A stretch of 50,879 bases of DNA from Clostridia bacterium (GCA_017467405.1 JAFTSH010000006.1:1-50879), one strand, 5' to 3'. Counted from the first letter of the stretch, positions 20,945 through 29,988 are shown. Translations and numbers: made by a program. Notes: generated by a model not told the origin, from the sequence alone.

Positions 20945-23008
20945 ATGCAGAAAACAGACCCGAAGTACGCGCCTCTCTTCACCCCGTGGAAGATCGGCAA
21001 CGTAGAGATCAAAAACCGTATAGTGCTGTGCCCGATGGGCGGTACCTCGCTGTTCGGATGGATGGAGCCCAACCATTTCGATAAGGAGGCGGCAAGGTTC
21101 TTTATCGAAAAGGCCAGGAATAACGTCGGACTCATCATTCCGGGAATAGCACCCATCAAGGATACCATAGGCGGAAGATGGCTGTATAAGAATAAGAAGA
21201 TGTTCAAGGATCTCAAGATCTTTATGGACGAGATACATAAGACGGGAGCCAAGCTCTTCGTGCAGATCACCTCGGGTATGGGACGCTCGTGGGCAATTAC
21301 CGACCACGTTGTATTGCTGCACAACAACCCCGTGCTCCGTACCATCGCAAAGCCGATACTTGACGTCACCTACCAGTCGGCAAGCCCCAGCGAGCTGCCC
21401 TCACGCTGGTCCGACAAGGTCACCTGCCGCGCCATAACCGTCAAGGAGATCGAGGAGATAATCGACGCCTACGCCAAGACGGCTGCCCTTTGTAAGGAGG
21501 CGGGCGTTGACGGAGTCGAGGTGCACGCCGTACACGAGGGCTATCTGCTTGACCAGTTTACGATGGAGTACACCAACAAGCGTACCGACGAATACGGCGG
21601 CTCGTTTGAAAACCGCTACCGTTTCCCCGTTGCCATCGTAAAGGCCATCAAGGAATCCTGCGGCAAGGATTTCCCCGTTTCGCTGAGATATTCGGTCACG
21701 TCAAAGGTAAAGGATTTTTGTGTCGGAGCTTTGCCCGGCGAGGAATATACCGAGATCGGCCGTAACATGGAGGAAAGCGAAAGAGCGGCAAAATATCTTC
21801 AGGATGCAGGCTACGATATGCTCAACGCCGACAACGGAACCTACGACTCGTGGTATTGGGCACATCCGCCTCAGTATATGCCTCAGAACTGCAACCTCGA
21901 GGACGTAGCTCATATCAAGAAGTTTGTCGATATACCCGTCGTATGCGCCGGCCGTATGGAGCCCGACGTAGGAGCAAGAGCGGTCAGTGAGGGACGGATC
22001 GACGCCGTCGGAATCGCCCGACAGTTCCTTGCCGACGGTGAGTGGGTCACCAAGCTTATTGAGGATCGCCTTGAGGACATCCGCCCCTGCATCTGCTGTC
22101 ACAACGCCTGCTTCAATATGACCCACTACAAGGGGGTTGCAAACGATCAGTCGCTGCACGATGCCAGCCATATCGCGCGCTGCGCTCTCAATCCGCAGGT
22201 TATGCAGTCCAAAAAATATAAGCTTCTTCCCGCCAAAAAGGTCAAGGACGTTGCCGTTATCGGCGGCGGAATAGGCGGTATGGAGGCGGCGATAGTCTGT
22301 GCCAAGCGCGGACACAGGGTCACCCTCTACGAAAAAAGCGACCGTCTCGGCGGCGTGTTTATTGCGGCCGCCGCCCCCTCCTACAAGGAAAAGGACCGTA
22401 TGCTCATCTCCTGGTACGAAAGGGAGATCGAAAGATATCCGATCGAGATAAAGCTCAACACCGAGGTCACCGACGTAAAGGCTCTGGGTGCCGACGAGGT
22501 CATCGTGGCAACCGGCTCGGTGGCGAAAAGACTGCCCGTCGCAGGCGCCGAAAAGGCGGTTGAAGCGGTCGAATATCTTCTCGGAGAAAAGAAGGTCGGA
22601 GAAAACGTCGTAATAGTCGGCGGCGGACTCACCGGCTGTGAGATAGCCTACGAGCTTTACCTTCAGGGTAAAAATCCGACGATAGTCGAGATGAAAAACG
22701 ACCTGATCGCCGTCACGGGCGTCTGCCTTGCAAACTCAAGCTACCTGCGCGATTTCTTTGCCGCCAACAAGGTTCCCGTGCATCTTGAAACGAGACTCAG
22801 CGAGGTGCGCGACAACGGCGTTACCGTCACCGATAAGGATGGCAACAGTTTCGACATCGAAGCCGACAGCGTGATCCTGTCGGTCGGATACGATCCCGCT
22901 CCTCTCTGCAAAAGCAAGAGAAACGTCCACGTCGTGGGCGACGCCAAACGCGTCGGCAACCTGCGCACCGTTATCTGGAACGCGTGGGACGTCGCAATGA
23001 AGATATAA
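20945..23008 (+). CDS. Old Yellow Enzyme-type NADH:flavin oxidoreductase with Fe-S and FAD domains
   Basis: A 687-residue protein of the BaiCD/BaiH/enoate reductase/2,4-dienoyl-CoA reductase family, which reduces activated C=C bonds using FMN, a [4Fe-4S] cluster and FAD. The TIM barrel spans about 1-375. The catalytic region reads HAVHEGYL (His194, His197), with the extra Glu seen in BaiCD-like enzymes, followed by the RTDEYGGS box. Cluster cysteines 382, 385, 389 and 413 fit the C-x2-C-x3-C pattern with RCALNP. A Rossmann motif GGGIGG starts near residue 440 and a second dinucleotide motif (VIVGGGLTGCE) lies near 560. ATG at 20945 follows GGAAAGG by 12 nt; ATG at 20933 touches that site. It lies 15 bp before an aconitase-X gene pair, so its substrate is probably an unsaturated acid made or used by that dehydratase. 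Confidence 0.88.
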   Translation: MQKTDPKYAPLFTPWKIGNVEIKNRIVLCPMGGTSLFGWMEPNHFDKEAARFFIEKARNNVGLIIPGIAPIKDTIGGRWLYKNKKMFKDLKIFMDEIHKTGAKLFVQITSGMGRSWAITDHVVLLHNNPVLRTIAKPILDVTYQSASPSELPSRWSDKVTCRAITVKEIEEIIDAYAKTAALCKEAGVDGVEVHAVHEGYLLDQFTMEYTNKRTDEYGGSFENRYRFPVAIVKAIKESCGKDFPVSLRYSVTSKVKDFCVGALPGEEYTEIGRNMEESERAAKYLQDAGYDMLNADNGTYDSWYWAHPPQYMPQNCNLEDVAHIKKFVDIPVVCAGRMEPDVGARAVSEGRIDAVGIARQFLADGEWVTKLIEDRLEDIRPCICCHNACFNMTHYKGVANDQSLHDASHIARCALNPQVMQSKKYKLLPAKKVKDVAVIGGGIGGMEAAIVCAKRGHRVTLYEKSDRLGGVFIAAAAPSYKEKDRMLISWYEREIERYPIEIKLNTEVTDVKALGADEVIVATGSVAKRLPVAGAEKAVEAVEYLLGEKKVGENVVIVGGGLTGCEIAYELYLQGKNPTIVEMKNDLIAVTGVCLANSSYLRDFFAANKVPVHLETRLSEVRDNGVTVTDKDGNSFDIEADSVILSVGYDPAPLCKSKRNVHVVGDAKRVGNLRTVIWNAWDVAMKI

Positions 23009-23023
23009 CGAAAGGGAGATAGT

Positions 23024-24304
23024 ATGCAGCTCACCGAACAACAGCAGGAAATACTTAACGGCTCAAGAGGCGAAACGGTGGCAAAGGCTATGAAGGCGCT
23101 CGTCATGTACGGCGACGTCTTCGGTGCCGACAAAATGGTTCCCGTAACCTCGGAATTCAACCACCTCGTCACCTCCTTCGGCCTCGGAGTAATATCACCC
23201 GTCTACGATCTTATGGATAAGCTGATCGAGGCAGGCGCGGTTTCGGGACAAAAGTTCTCGGCCGACCCTCGTCCCCTCGATCCCAACGTTCCCGCCAATC
23301 TGCTTCAGAAGCTTATCTTCAAAAAATTTATGTATAATAAGCAGGACTTCTACGAGAAGCAGCTTGATACCCTCGGACTTATGGATAAGGACGCTTTCAC
23401 CTGCGCCTGCTATATGGACGAGGTAGGCAATAAGCCGAAAAAGGGCGACGTGCTCAGCTGGTCCGAATCCTCGGCCGTCGTCTATGCAAACTCGGTGCTG
23501 GGTGCCCGTTGTAACCGTAATTCGGGCATCATGGATCTGATGGGCTCGGTCGTCGGTCTTGTTCCCCATTTCGGACTTCTTACCGACGAGGGACGAAAGG
23601 CCGGATGGATAGTCAGGGTCGAAACCGAAACCAAGCCCGAAGCACAGCTTCTCGGCTCGGCCATCGGTATGAAGGTGATGGAGGATGTTCCCTACATCAT
23701 CGGACTTGATAAGTGGCTCGGAGACGAGCTTGACGATTCGGCCTGCACCTACCTCAAGGACTTTGGTGCCGCCACCGCCTCAAACGGAGCCGTCGGACTC
23801 TATCACGTCGAAAATCTCACCCCCGAGGCAAAGGAGCAGGGAAGAGAGCTCATCCTCGACGGTGCACAGGTCTACGTGATCGACGATGCAGAACTCAAGC
23901 GCGTCAAGGACAGCTATCCCGTAGTCTGGAAAAACCCCGATGCAAAACCCAGGCTTTGCTTTATGGGTTGTCCTCATATGAGCCTCAGACAGCTTACCGA
24001 CTGGACCGAAAAGGTTGAAGCAGCCCTCAGGGAGGCAGGAAACAAGAAGGTAGTAATCCCCACCGTGTTTACCGCGGCACCTGCCGTGCTCAGGGAATTT
24101 GAAGCCACGGAGTACGCCGAAAGGCTCAAAAAGACGGGAGTCATAACCTCCTATATCTGCCCGCTTATGTATATGAACAATCCGCTGTGCGCCAAGATGC
24201 CGGTAATCACCTCGTCAAATAAGCTGCGTACCTATACCACCGCAAAATACTATACCGACGAGGAGATACTCGTTCAGATCACCAAAGGAGGGGACGAAGC
24301 ATGA
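23024..24304 (+). CDS. Aconitase X large (catalytic) subunit
   Basis: A 426-residue protein of the AcnX family (formerly DUF521), the large subunit of a small Fe-S hydro-lyase. The family features are visible: the N-terminal LTEQQQEILNG start, the YGDVFGADKMVPVTSEFNH block, the NSVLGARCNRN block, and late Cys-containing FMGCPH. Known members include cis-3-hydroxy-L-proline dehydratase and archaeal mevalonate-5-phosphate dehydratase. The stop overlaps the start of the small subunit by 4 bp. No proline racemase or pyrroline-2-carboxylate reductase is adjacent, unlike the hydroxyproline loci. The family is firm and the substrate unknown. Confidence 0.88.
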   Translation: MQLTEQQQEILNGSRGETVAKAMKALVMYGDVFGADKMVPVTSEFNHLVTSFGLGVISPVYDLMDKLIEAGAVSGQKFSADPRPLDPNVPANLLQKLIFKKFMYNKQDFYEKQLDTLGLMDKDAFTCACYMDEVGNKPKKGDVLSWSESSAVVYANSVLGARCNRNSGIMDLMGSVVGLVPHFGLLTDEGRKAGWIVRVETETKPEAQLLGSAIGMKVMEDVPYIIGLDKWLGDELDDSACTYLKDFGAATASNGAVGLYHVENLTPEAKEQGRELILDGAQVYVIDDAELKRVKDSYPVVWKNPDAKPRLCFMGCPHMSLRQLTDWTEKVEAALREAGNKKVVIPTVFTAAPAVLREFEATEYAERLKKTGVITSYICPLMYMNNPLCAKMPVITSSNKLRTYTTAKYYTDEEILVQITKGGDEA

Positions 24305-24744
24305 AGACCTTCAAAGGACGCGTTGTAGCCCCCGGCAGTGTAAAGGCCGAGGCGGTAGTCACCCACGGCGGCTTCAATACCCTCGCATCTCTGCAGAAAT
24401 CGTTGCAGTTCGGCGACAAGACCGCCAAGTGCGGCGACCAGAACAATCCCGAGCTTTACGGCAAGCCCCTCGCAGGCCGTGCGCTCTGCCTGCCGCAGAC
24501 CATCGGCTCCACCACGGGCGGACTCGTTATCTACTGCGCCTGTGCCATGAAGCGAAATCCTGCCTGCCTGCTTTTCTCCAATAAGATCGACTCCCTCGCC
24601 GCCGCAGGCTCGATACTTGCCGACGTGTGGCTTGACGACGTTTCGATGCCGGTTGTAGACTCACTCGGTGACGAATTCCTCTCGTACGTCAAGGACGGAA
24701 TGACGGTGACGGTACGGGAGGACGGAACCGTAACCGTCGAATAA
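24301..24744 (+). CDS. Aconitase X small (swivel, DUF126) subunit
   Basis: A 147-residue protein of the AcnX small-subunit family. It has the FKGRVVAPGSVKAEAVV start, the QTIGSTTGG segment equivalent to the Ser-rich active-site loop of the swivel domain, and the LADVWLDDVSMPVVD end. It is translationally coupled to the large subunit by an ATGA overlap. Together they would form the dehydratase. Confidence 0.9.
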   Translation: MKTFKGRVVAPGSVKAEAVVTHGGFNTLASLQKSLQFGDKTAKCGDQNNPELYGKPLAGRALCLPQTIGSTTGGLVIYCACAMKRNPACLLFSNKIDSLAAAGSILADVWLDDVSMPVVDSLGDEFLSYVKDGMTVTVREDGTVTVE

Positions 24745-24784
24745 TAAAGAACCTTTTCCCTCAGGCGGAATATACGTAATTCAT

Positions 24785-24810
24785 ACCCGTGCGTTCGTTC
24801 GTACGGGTAT
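24785..24810 (+). terminator. Weak hairpin after the AcnX operon
   Basis: TACCCGT (24785-24791) is complementary to ACGGGTA (24804-24810). The T-tract is poor, so termination is tentative. Confidence 0.4.
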
Positions 24811-24840
24811 TCGTCTGCCCTTCCGAATAGCGGACGAAGA

Positions 24841-24889
24841 CTTCGTTTCGGCTTTGGTACTTGCCAAAACGAAGATTTTGGTATATACT
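24841..24889 (+). promoter_or_regulatory. TetR gene promoter with overlapping inverted repeat
   Basis: TTGCCA (24861-24866), a 17-bp spacer and TATACT (24884-24889) form a promoter. The arms CTTCGTTT (24841-24848) and AAACGAAG (24867-24874) enclose a nested TTTGG/CCAAA pair (24853-24868), so the -35 box lies in a palindrome. It is a likely autoregulatory operator and might also affect the upstream operon. Confidence 0.55.
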
Positions 24890-24921
24890 TAACCTATCAT
24901 TTTGAAGCAGGAGGTGTTCGG

Positions 24922-25497
24922 ATGTCAAAACTGACTAAAAAGGCTATCGTTGCGTCCTTTGTAAGCCTTGTTTCCAAGAAGCCTCTTGACAAGGTCACGG
25001 TAAAGGATATAGTCGAGGACTGCGGCATCACACGAAATACCTTCTACTACTATTTCAGCGATATTTACGATATAGTCGACGAGCTTCTCAGCGGTCTCGG
25101 AGAAGAATACGATATAACCCATACGGGCGGTTGGGAAAAGGGCTTCAGAAAGACTATGCAGTTTGCACTCGACAACCGACGCGCGGTCTATAATATGTAC
25201 AATTCATCACGCAAGAACGAGCTGATGGTCTGTATAAATAACGCCATGACGCGGCTGATAGAACGGCTTATCGACGAAAATCCGGACAGTAAGGGGCTTT
25301 CAAAAAAGGATAAAAAGCTGATCGTGGTGTTTTACAGAGGCGCGGTAGTCGCATACATAGTCGAATGGCTCGATACGGGAATGAAGGATTCGGCCGACGA
25401 GATGATCGACAGAGTGCTCTTCCTGTTTGAGGGAAGCATGGACGAAGCGGTAAAGCGTGCGGCAAACGACCCTCGGTGCATGAACAAACGGACGTAG
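24922..25497 (+). CDS. TetR/AcrR-family transcriptional regulator
   Basis: A 191-residue regulator. An N-terminal helix-turn-helix (about 8-52, with VTVKDIVEDCGITRNTFYYYF) is followed by a helical effector domain of the type with the FYRGAVVAYIVEWLDTG segment (about 130-150), typical of the DhaS/TetR_C_8 group in Firmicutes. AGGAGG precedes the ATG. A palindrome sits over its promoter. Its targets are probably itself and perhaps a neighbour; the ligand is unknown. Confidence 0.88.
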   Translation: MSKLTKKAIVASFVSLVSKKPLDKVTVKDIVEDCGITRNTFYYYFSDIYDIVDELLSGLGEEYDITHTGGWEKGFRKTMQFALDNRRAVYNMYNSSRKNELMVCINNAMTRLIERLIDENPDSKGLSKKDKKLIVVFYRGAVVAYIVEWLDTGMKDSADEMIDRVLFLFEGSMDEAVKRAANDPRCMNKRT

Positions 25498-25602
25498 GTG
25501 TCACGGTTTTGCGCAAATTGCGGTGAGTGTATGTATTCACCCGCACCGTTAAATGATATAATCACATCGAAATGTGCAGTAGTCACGGACTGGAGTTAAA
25601 AT

Positions 25603-26196
25603 ATGAAAACCATCAAGCTTGCAAAGATACTTTATATAATCTGCTCGGTACTGCTCTGCGGTATCGGTCTGCTTCTGATAATCGATCCCGTTGTGTCGTC
25701 CGACCTGATATTTATTCTTATCGGATGTATTCTGATCGTATTCGGCGGCAGTAAGATCGTCGGATATTTCTCCTACGATATGTACCACCTCGCCTTCCAG
25801 TTCGACCTCGCGCTGGGCATCTTCGTCACGGCACTCGGAATTGCCTTTATCATCCGTCCCTCGGTGCTCATAGACGCCGCGGCACTTGCACTCGGACTCT
25901 ACGTCTTTATCGACGGCGCCTTCAAGATCCAGACGGCGGCCGACGCACAGCGCTTCGGTATGAGCCAGTGGTGGATAATCCTTCTCGGAGCGATTTTCTG
26001 CATCAGCCTCGGCGTAACGCTGATCTTCAACCCCTTCGGAATAGGTGCTATGATGCTTCGCTTCGTCGGAATCGGCCTTCTGACCGACGGTGCACAGAAT
26101 CTTTTCAACGCCTTCTATACGGTGCGTACCATCAACCGCCGCAATCAGGAGCTCGATCGGATCCCCGACCGCGACGAGCTTGAAGGAAAGCGCTGA
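25603..26196 (+). CDS. DUF308 (HdeD-like) membrane protein
   Basis: A 197-residue membrane protein with six hydrophobic segments arranged as three pairs, in each of which a helix is followed by a Pro/Gly turn (GLLLIIDPVV, GIAFIIRPSV, GVTLIFNPFG). This triple pseudo-repeat is typical of the HdeD/DUF308 family, linked in enterobacteria with acid resistance but otherwise of unknown function. GGAG lies 8 nt upstream of the ATG. The 105-bp gap to the TetR gene has a GGTGA/TCACC hairpin and a possible TATAAT at 25556. Confidence 0.82.
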   Translation: MKTIKLAKILYIICSVLLCGIGLLLIIDPVVSSDLIFILIGCILIVFGGSKIVGYFSYDMYHLAFQFDLALGIFVTALGIAFIIRPSVLIDAAALALGLYVFIDGAFKIQTAADAQRFGMSQWWIILLGAIFCISLGVTLIFNPFGIGAMMLRFVGIGLLTDGAQNLFNAFYTVRTINRRNQELDRIPDRDELEGKR

Positions 26197-26215
26197 ATCA
26201 AAAAACAAACCCTTG

Positions 26216-26240
26216 CTCCCTCGTCAGAGGGAGTTTTTTT
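26216..26240 (+). terminator. Terminator after the DUF308 gene
   Basis: CTCCCTC (26216-26222) pairs with GAGGGAG (26227-26233), with a GTCA loop and a T7 run. Confidence 0.9.
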
Positions 26241-26265
26241 AATTCGGAAAAATTCAAATACCCTC

Positions 26266-26326
26266 TTGACAAATCAAGAGGAGGTTTTTATAATGTAGGT
26301 GTTGCAACTGATATACAACACCTACA
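26266..26326 (+). promoter_or_regulatory. YtrA-type promoter and 11-bp inverted-repeat operator
   Basis: TTGACA (26266-26271) and TATAAT (26289-26294) are 17 bp apart. Immediately downstream, TGTAGGTGTTG (26294-26304) is perfectly complementary to CAACACCTACA (26316-26326) with an 11-nt spacer, covering the start of transcription. This is a strong candidate for autoregulation by the GntR-family protein. Confidence 0.85.
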
Positions 26327-26343
26327 CCGAAAGGAGGAGCATA

Positions 26344-26730
26344 ATGTTTCAGATCGACAATATGTCAAGGACGCCGGTATACGAGCAGATAGAAACACAG
26401 CTCGAGAAATTCATACTCAACGGAGTCCTTAAGGCGGGTGAGCAGCTGCCGTCTGTCAGAAATATTTCTGTTGAGCACTCGATCAATCCGCGTACAGTGC
26501 TTAAGGCATATTCCGATCTTGACCAGAGAGGTCTGATCACGGCCGTGCCCGGAAGGGGGTACTTTGTCTGCGAGAACGCTCTCGGCGTACTCAATGCCGA
26601 CAATATGGCCAAGCTTGAGCTTCTGAAGGATACTCTTTCGGAAATGGCGATGGCCGGAGTGCCCCGTGAAGAGGTGCTCAAGATAGTGGATCAGGCCTTT
26701 GATCCAAATAACAAAAGGAGGACTGACTGA
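26344..26730 (+). CDS. GntR-family regulator, YtrA subfamily
   Basis: A 128-residue regulator. The winged helix spans about 5-75 (PVYEQIETQLEKFILNGVLKAGEQLPSVR, then SINPRTVLKAYSDLDQRGLI), followed by a short helical tail, the layout of the YtrA group that controls ABC transporters. AAGGAGG precedes the ATG; the frame is open 15 codons upstream, but that part is the operator. Its stop shares one base with the ABC ATPase start, so they are coupled. Confidence 0.93.
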   Translation: MFQIDNMSRTPVYEQIETQLEKFILNGVLKAGEQLPSVRNISVEHSINPRTVLKAYSDLDQRGLITAVPGRGYFVCENALGVLNADNMAKLELLKDTLSEMAMAGVPREEVLKIVDQAFDPNNKRRTD

Positions 26731-27623
26731 TGATTAAGGCTGAAAACCTTACCAAGAAGTTTGAAGATTTTACTGCGCTTGAAAGTATTTCCTGCAGTAT
26801 AGCCGACGGCTGTATCTACGGAATGGTCGGCTCCAACGGAGCGGGAAAGTCCACCTTTCTGCGCATTATAACAGGAGTATATAAAGCCGACGGCGGCTCG
26901 GTCACCATCGACGGAGAAAACGTCTGGGAAAATCCCGCCATCAAAAAGAGGATAGCCTACGTTCCCGACGAACTGTATTTTCTGCCCGGTGCTACCATGA
27001 ACCGTATGGCGGATCTTTACCGCTCGGTCTACCCGAAGTTCGACAGGGATAAGTTCAAAAAGCTCACGGCAAATCTGGGACTTGATCCCAAGAAATCGAT
27101 CGGAACCTTTTCAAAGGGCATGAAAAGACAGGCGGCAACCGTCCTTGCCCTTGCAACCTGCCCCGATTACATCTTTTTTGACGAGACCTTTGACGGGCTT
27201 GACCCCGTAATGAGAAACTACGTCAAAAGTCTTATCTGCCAGGACGTTATCGATCGCAATGCCTCGGCAATAATAACCTCGCACTCATTGCGCGAGCTTG
27301 AGGATACCTGCGACCAGCTTGCGCTTCTCCACAAGGGCGGACTTGTACTTGAGAGCGACGTTCAGAACCTCAAGACCGCACAGTTCAAGGTGCAGATAGC
27401 TTTTCCCTATGATTACGATCAAAGCCTTTTTAAGGATATACAGATGACCCATTTCGTAAAGCATGGCTCTGTTTCCAACATGATCGTCAAGGGTGACCGC
27501 GACGAGACGGTCGAAAGGCTCAGGGCCCTCGCACCCATCATACTCGATGTGCTGCCCCTCTCCCTCGAGGAGGTCTTTACCTACGAGATGGAGACCTTAG
27601 GCTACACCTTTAACATTGATTAA
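26730..27623 (+). CDS. ABC transporter ATP-binding protein
   Basis: A 297-residue ATPase. Walker A is GSNGAGKST (about 34-42), the signature is the variant FSKGMKRQ, and Walker B is YIFFDETFDGLDP with the switch His in ITSHSLREL. It carries a C-terminal extension of about 80 residues. It energises the membrane protein encoded next. With the YtrA-type regulator it forms a typical three-gene export or envelope-stress unit of Firmicutes. Confidence 0.95.
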   Translation: MIKAENLTKKFEDFTALESISCSIADGCIYGMVGSNGAGKSTFLRIITGVYKADGGSVTIDGENVWENPAIKKRIAYVPDELYFLPGATMNRMADLYRSVYPKFDRDKFKKLTANLGLDPKKSIGTFSKGMKRQAATVLALATCPDYIFFDETFDGLDPVMRNYVKSLICQDVIDRNASAIITSHSLRELEDTCDQLALLHKGGLVLESDVQNLKTAQFKVQIAFPYDYDQSLFKDIQMTHFVKHGSVSNMIVKGDRDETVERLRALAPIILDVLPLSLEEVFTYEMETLGYTFNID

Positions 27624-27637
27624 AGGAGGTAAGTAAA

Positions 27638-29863
27638 TTGAAAAACGAAAAGAAACTGTTCAGCGCAGGGCTGTATTTTGACGGGTTAAAGCAGTTAAAG
27701 CTGGTCGGAATACTTTTTACCGCTATAATAGCACTTGCGGCGATATTGATACCCGTCACGCCCGCTGTAATTTCAATGTCTGCTCAGGGCTTTGACATTA
27801 AAGATGTTGTGCCCGAATCTATGAACGGCTTCACCAGCAATACGCTTGCCATCGGTTTGCCGTTGCTCGGAGCACCCGTCATGGTGTTCGTGCTATTCGG
27901 CTTTCTCAACAAGCGCAATACCTCGGATTTTTACCATTCACTCCCTCATACCCGTACCTGTGTGTTTTTAAGCCTTTTTGCATCGGTAATGACCTGGATA
28001 GTGTTCGCGCTGATCCTGACCGGATCGCTTTCGGTAATCTGCATGCTTATTCTCAAGGACTTCTACGCCATCCTGTGGAAAGACTTTTTGCTCTACCATC
28101 TCGGCTGCCTTGTCGCAAGCCTGCTTTCGGCGGCTGTTGCCGCCGCGGCCATGACGGTCACGGGCACAGTCTTCAGCAACCTCGTGATGTTCCTTCTGAT
28201 GATGTTCATGCCCCGTTTTCTCATCACTCTGGTCTCGATGGGTGTTTACGAGGCTCTGCCTATGCTTTCAAGCGGACACATGACGGCTTTTCTGTCCTAT
28301 GACATCAACATAATCAACGGTATGGTATTCGGAATTTTTGCCGAAATGTTCGGCTTGTCCGGTTCTCTCGGCGGTGTTACGGGATGTATCACAAACACCA
28401 CTGCCATAATCTATACCGCCGTATTGGGCGTTATCGTGTCTGTCTGCGCCTGTCTGCTCTTCAACCTCAGAAAGAGCGAAAGTGCCGCCAAATCGGCTCC
28501 CAATCGCTTTTTGCAGGCGACATACCGCATACTTGTCACCATGGTATATTTCAGTGTGGTTATCGCCATTGTCTTCATAGAGATTTTCCAATCGACTGTT
28601 GGTATAGATCTGTTCGTCTATTTCGTGCTCGGTATAATAGGCCTGGTCATCTACTTTGCCTATGAGCTGATCACCACCAAAAAGTTCAAAAATCTGCTCA
28701 AGGCAATACCCGGCCTTGCCGTCGTAGCCGGACTTTGCGTCGTAATGTTCGGTACCATGTATGGTGTCACACGTATTCAGCTCAGCTTCACCCCGGAGCC
28801 GGACGAGATACTCAGTGTGGCGGTGGCCGAGAAAGAAGAATCGAGTGGATATGTATCCTTCAGGGAATACGCGGGGCTTTCATCCTCTGAGATCGATCTG
28901 ACCGATCCGGAGCTCAAAAAGCTGGTTTCCGAAAATCTCAAAGAGAATACCGAGTATTTCAGAGAAAAAGGCTACTATCCCTTTATGGAAAAATACGAGT
29001 GGTCGTACCGTTACGACAGCGTTTCGGCACTCTCCGAGGGTTATGTAGTCAGAACATTTAAGATTACTACCCTTACGGGCGACCATTACAGAAACATCTA
29101 TTTCAGAGAAAGCGAGCTGGACACTGTTTCCAAAGCCGTATCCCGTGACAAGGCCTACAAGGAGCTTTGGCTGACCTTGCCCGAAAATGTTAAGGGCACG
29201 GGTTTCGTCAGTACCAATAACGTCGGCAGGTACGATGTCGATTCCAAAGAGATCGACAAATGGATCGACACAGCCCGTGCCGAACTGAAAAAAGCAGATT
29301 TCGCCGCATGGTATGCCAAGGACAATTTTGGCAACGGTGCTCTGTGTATTATAGAATACATGATAGAGTCCGGACCTCTTGCGGGTGAATATGTTTCCGT
29401 TCCCATAACTCCCGACATCTTCCCCGTGACCTCACAGCTTTTCATGGACTCACTGAATAAGCACCAGCAAAGTGAGAAAGGCTTTGAAGAAGCAAAAGAG
29501 ATACTCGGAGAACTTGACATCGACGGAGATTATGTGACCGCCACCCAAAAGGGCTATTTCGACATCCGCATCTATGTGTATGATGAAGCGCTCGGTGGGT
29601 ACAAGAGCCACATTGCGAAATACGGCTCAGCCGATACCGGAACGGTGGAATTTATTCTCTCTAAAGCAGAGGACCGTGCGGCGGATATCTCCTCGAAGGA
29701 GGCATTCGTGGTGCTTAATGTCTCGGTCGACGATGTAGTTGAGGCCGAGACAGATTTCGGCATCGAATATGAAAGCAGGTATGCAGAGGTCATGCTCGCC
29801 ATGCCCGGTCTTACTGACGACGAGCTGAAGACCTATTTTGACCTCACCAACGTAAGCTACTGA
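27638..29863 (+). CDS. ABC transporter permease with large extracytoplasmic C-terminal region
   Basis: A 741-residue membrane protein starting at TTG (AAAGGAGG 8 nt upstream). About ten hydrophobic segments lie within residues 15-385, with NKRNTSDFYHSLPHTR after the third, a motif of the large ABC-2-like permeases in clostridia. After the last helix near 365-385 a soluble region of about 355 residues, probably outside the cell, completes the protein. It is encoded directly after its ATPase. The substrate is unknown. Confidence 0.88.
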   Translation: MKNEKKLFSAGLYFDGLKQLKLVGILFTAIIALAAILIPVTPAVISMSAQGFDIKDVVPESMNGFTSNTLAIGLPLLGAPVMVFVLFGFLNKRNTSDFYHSLPHTRTCVFLSLFASVMTWIVFALILTGSLSVICMLILKDFYAILWKDFLLYHLGCLVASLLSAAVAAAAMTVTGTVFSNLVMFLLMMFMPRFLITLVSMGVYEALPMLSSGHMTAFLSYDINIINGMVFGIFAEMFGLSGSLGGVTGCITNTTAIIYTAVLGVIVSVCACLLFNLRKSESAAKSAPNRFLQATYRILVTMVYFSVVIAIVFIEIFQSTVGIDLFVYFVLGIIGLVIYFAYELITTKKFKNLLKAIPGLAVVAGLCVVMFGTMYGVTRIQLSFTPEPDEILSVAVAEKEESSGYVSFREYAGLSSSEIDLTDPELKKLVSENLKENTEYFREKGYYPFMEKYEWSYRYDSVSALSEGYVVRTFKITTLTGDHYRNIYFRESELDTVSKAVSRDKAYKELWLTLPENVKGTGFVSTNNVGRYDVDSKEIDKWIDTARAELKKADFAAWYAKDNFGNGALCIIEYMIESGPLAGEYVSVPITPDIFPVTSQLFMDSLNKHQQSEKGFEEAKEILGELDIDGDYVTATQKGYFDIRIYVYDEALGGYKSHIAKYGSADTGTVEFILSKAEDRAADISSKEAFVVLNVSVDDVVEAETDFGIEYESRYAEVMLAMPGLTDDELKTYFDLTNVSY

Positions 29864-29894
29864 TCCGTCCGTAACACTTGCGGATAACACCAAA

Positions 29895-29926
29895 CGGAGC
29901 ATCTCTTCTGATGCTCCGTAATTTTT
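29895..29926 (+). terminator. Terminator of the YtrA-ABC operon
   Basis: CGGAGCATC (29895-29903) pairs with GATGCTCCG (29910-29918), followed by TAATTTTTT. Confidence 0.9.
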
Positions 29927-29959
29927 TGTTAAAAGTGGGACTTATTTACAAAAAAATTC

Positions 29960-29988
29960 TTGTGTCGGGGGCTGTAATATGGTATTCT
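29960..29988 (+). promoter_or_regulatory. Promoter of the zinc-ribbon protein gene
   Basis: TTGTGT (29960-29965), a 17-bp spacer and TATTCT (29983-29988). Confidence 0.5.
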
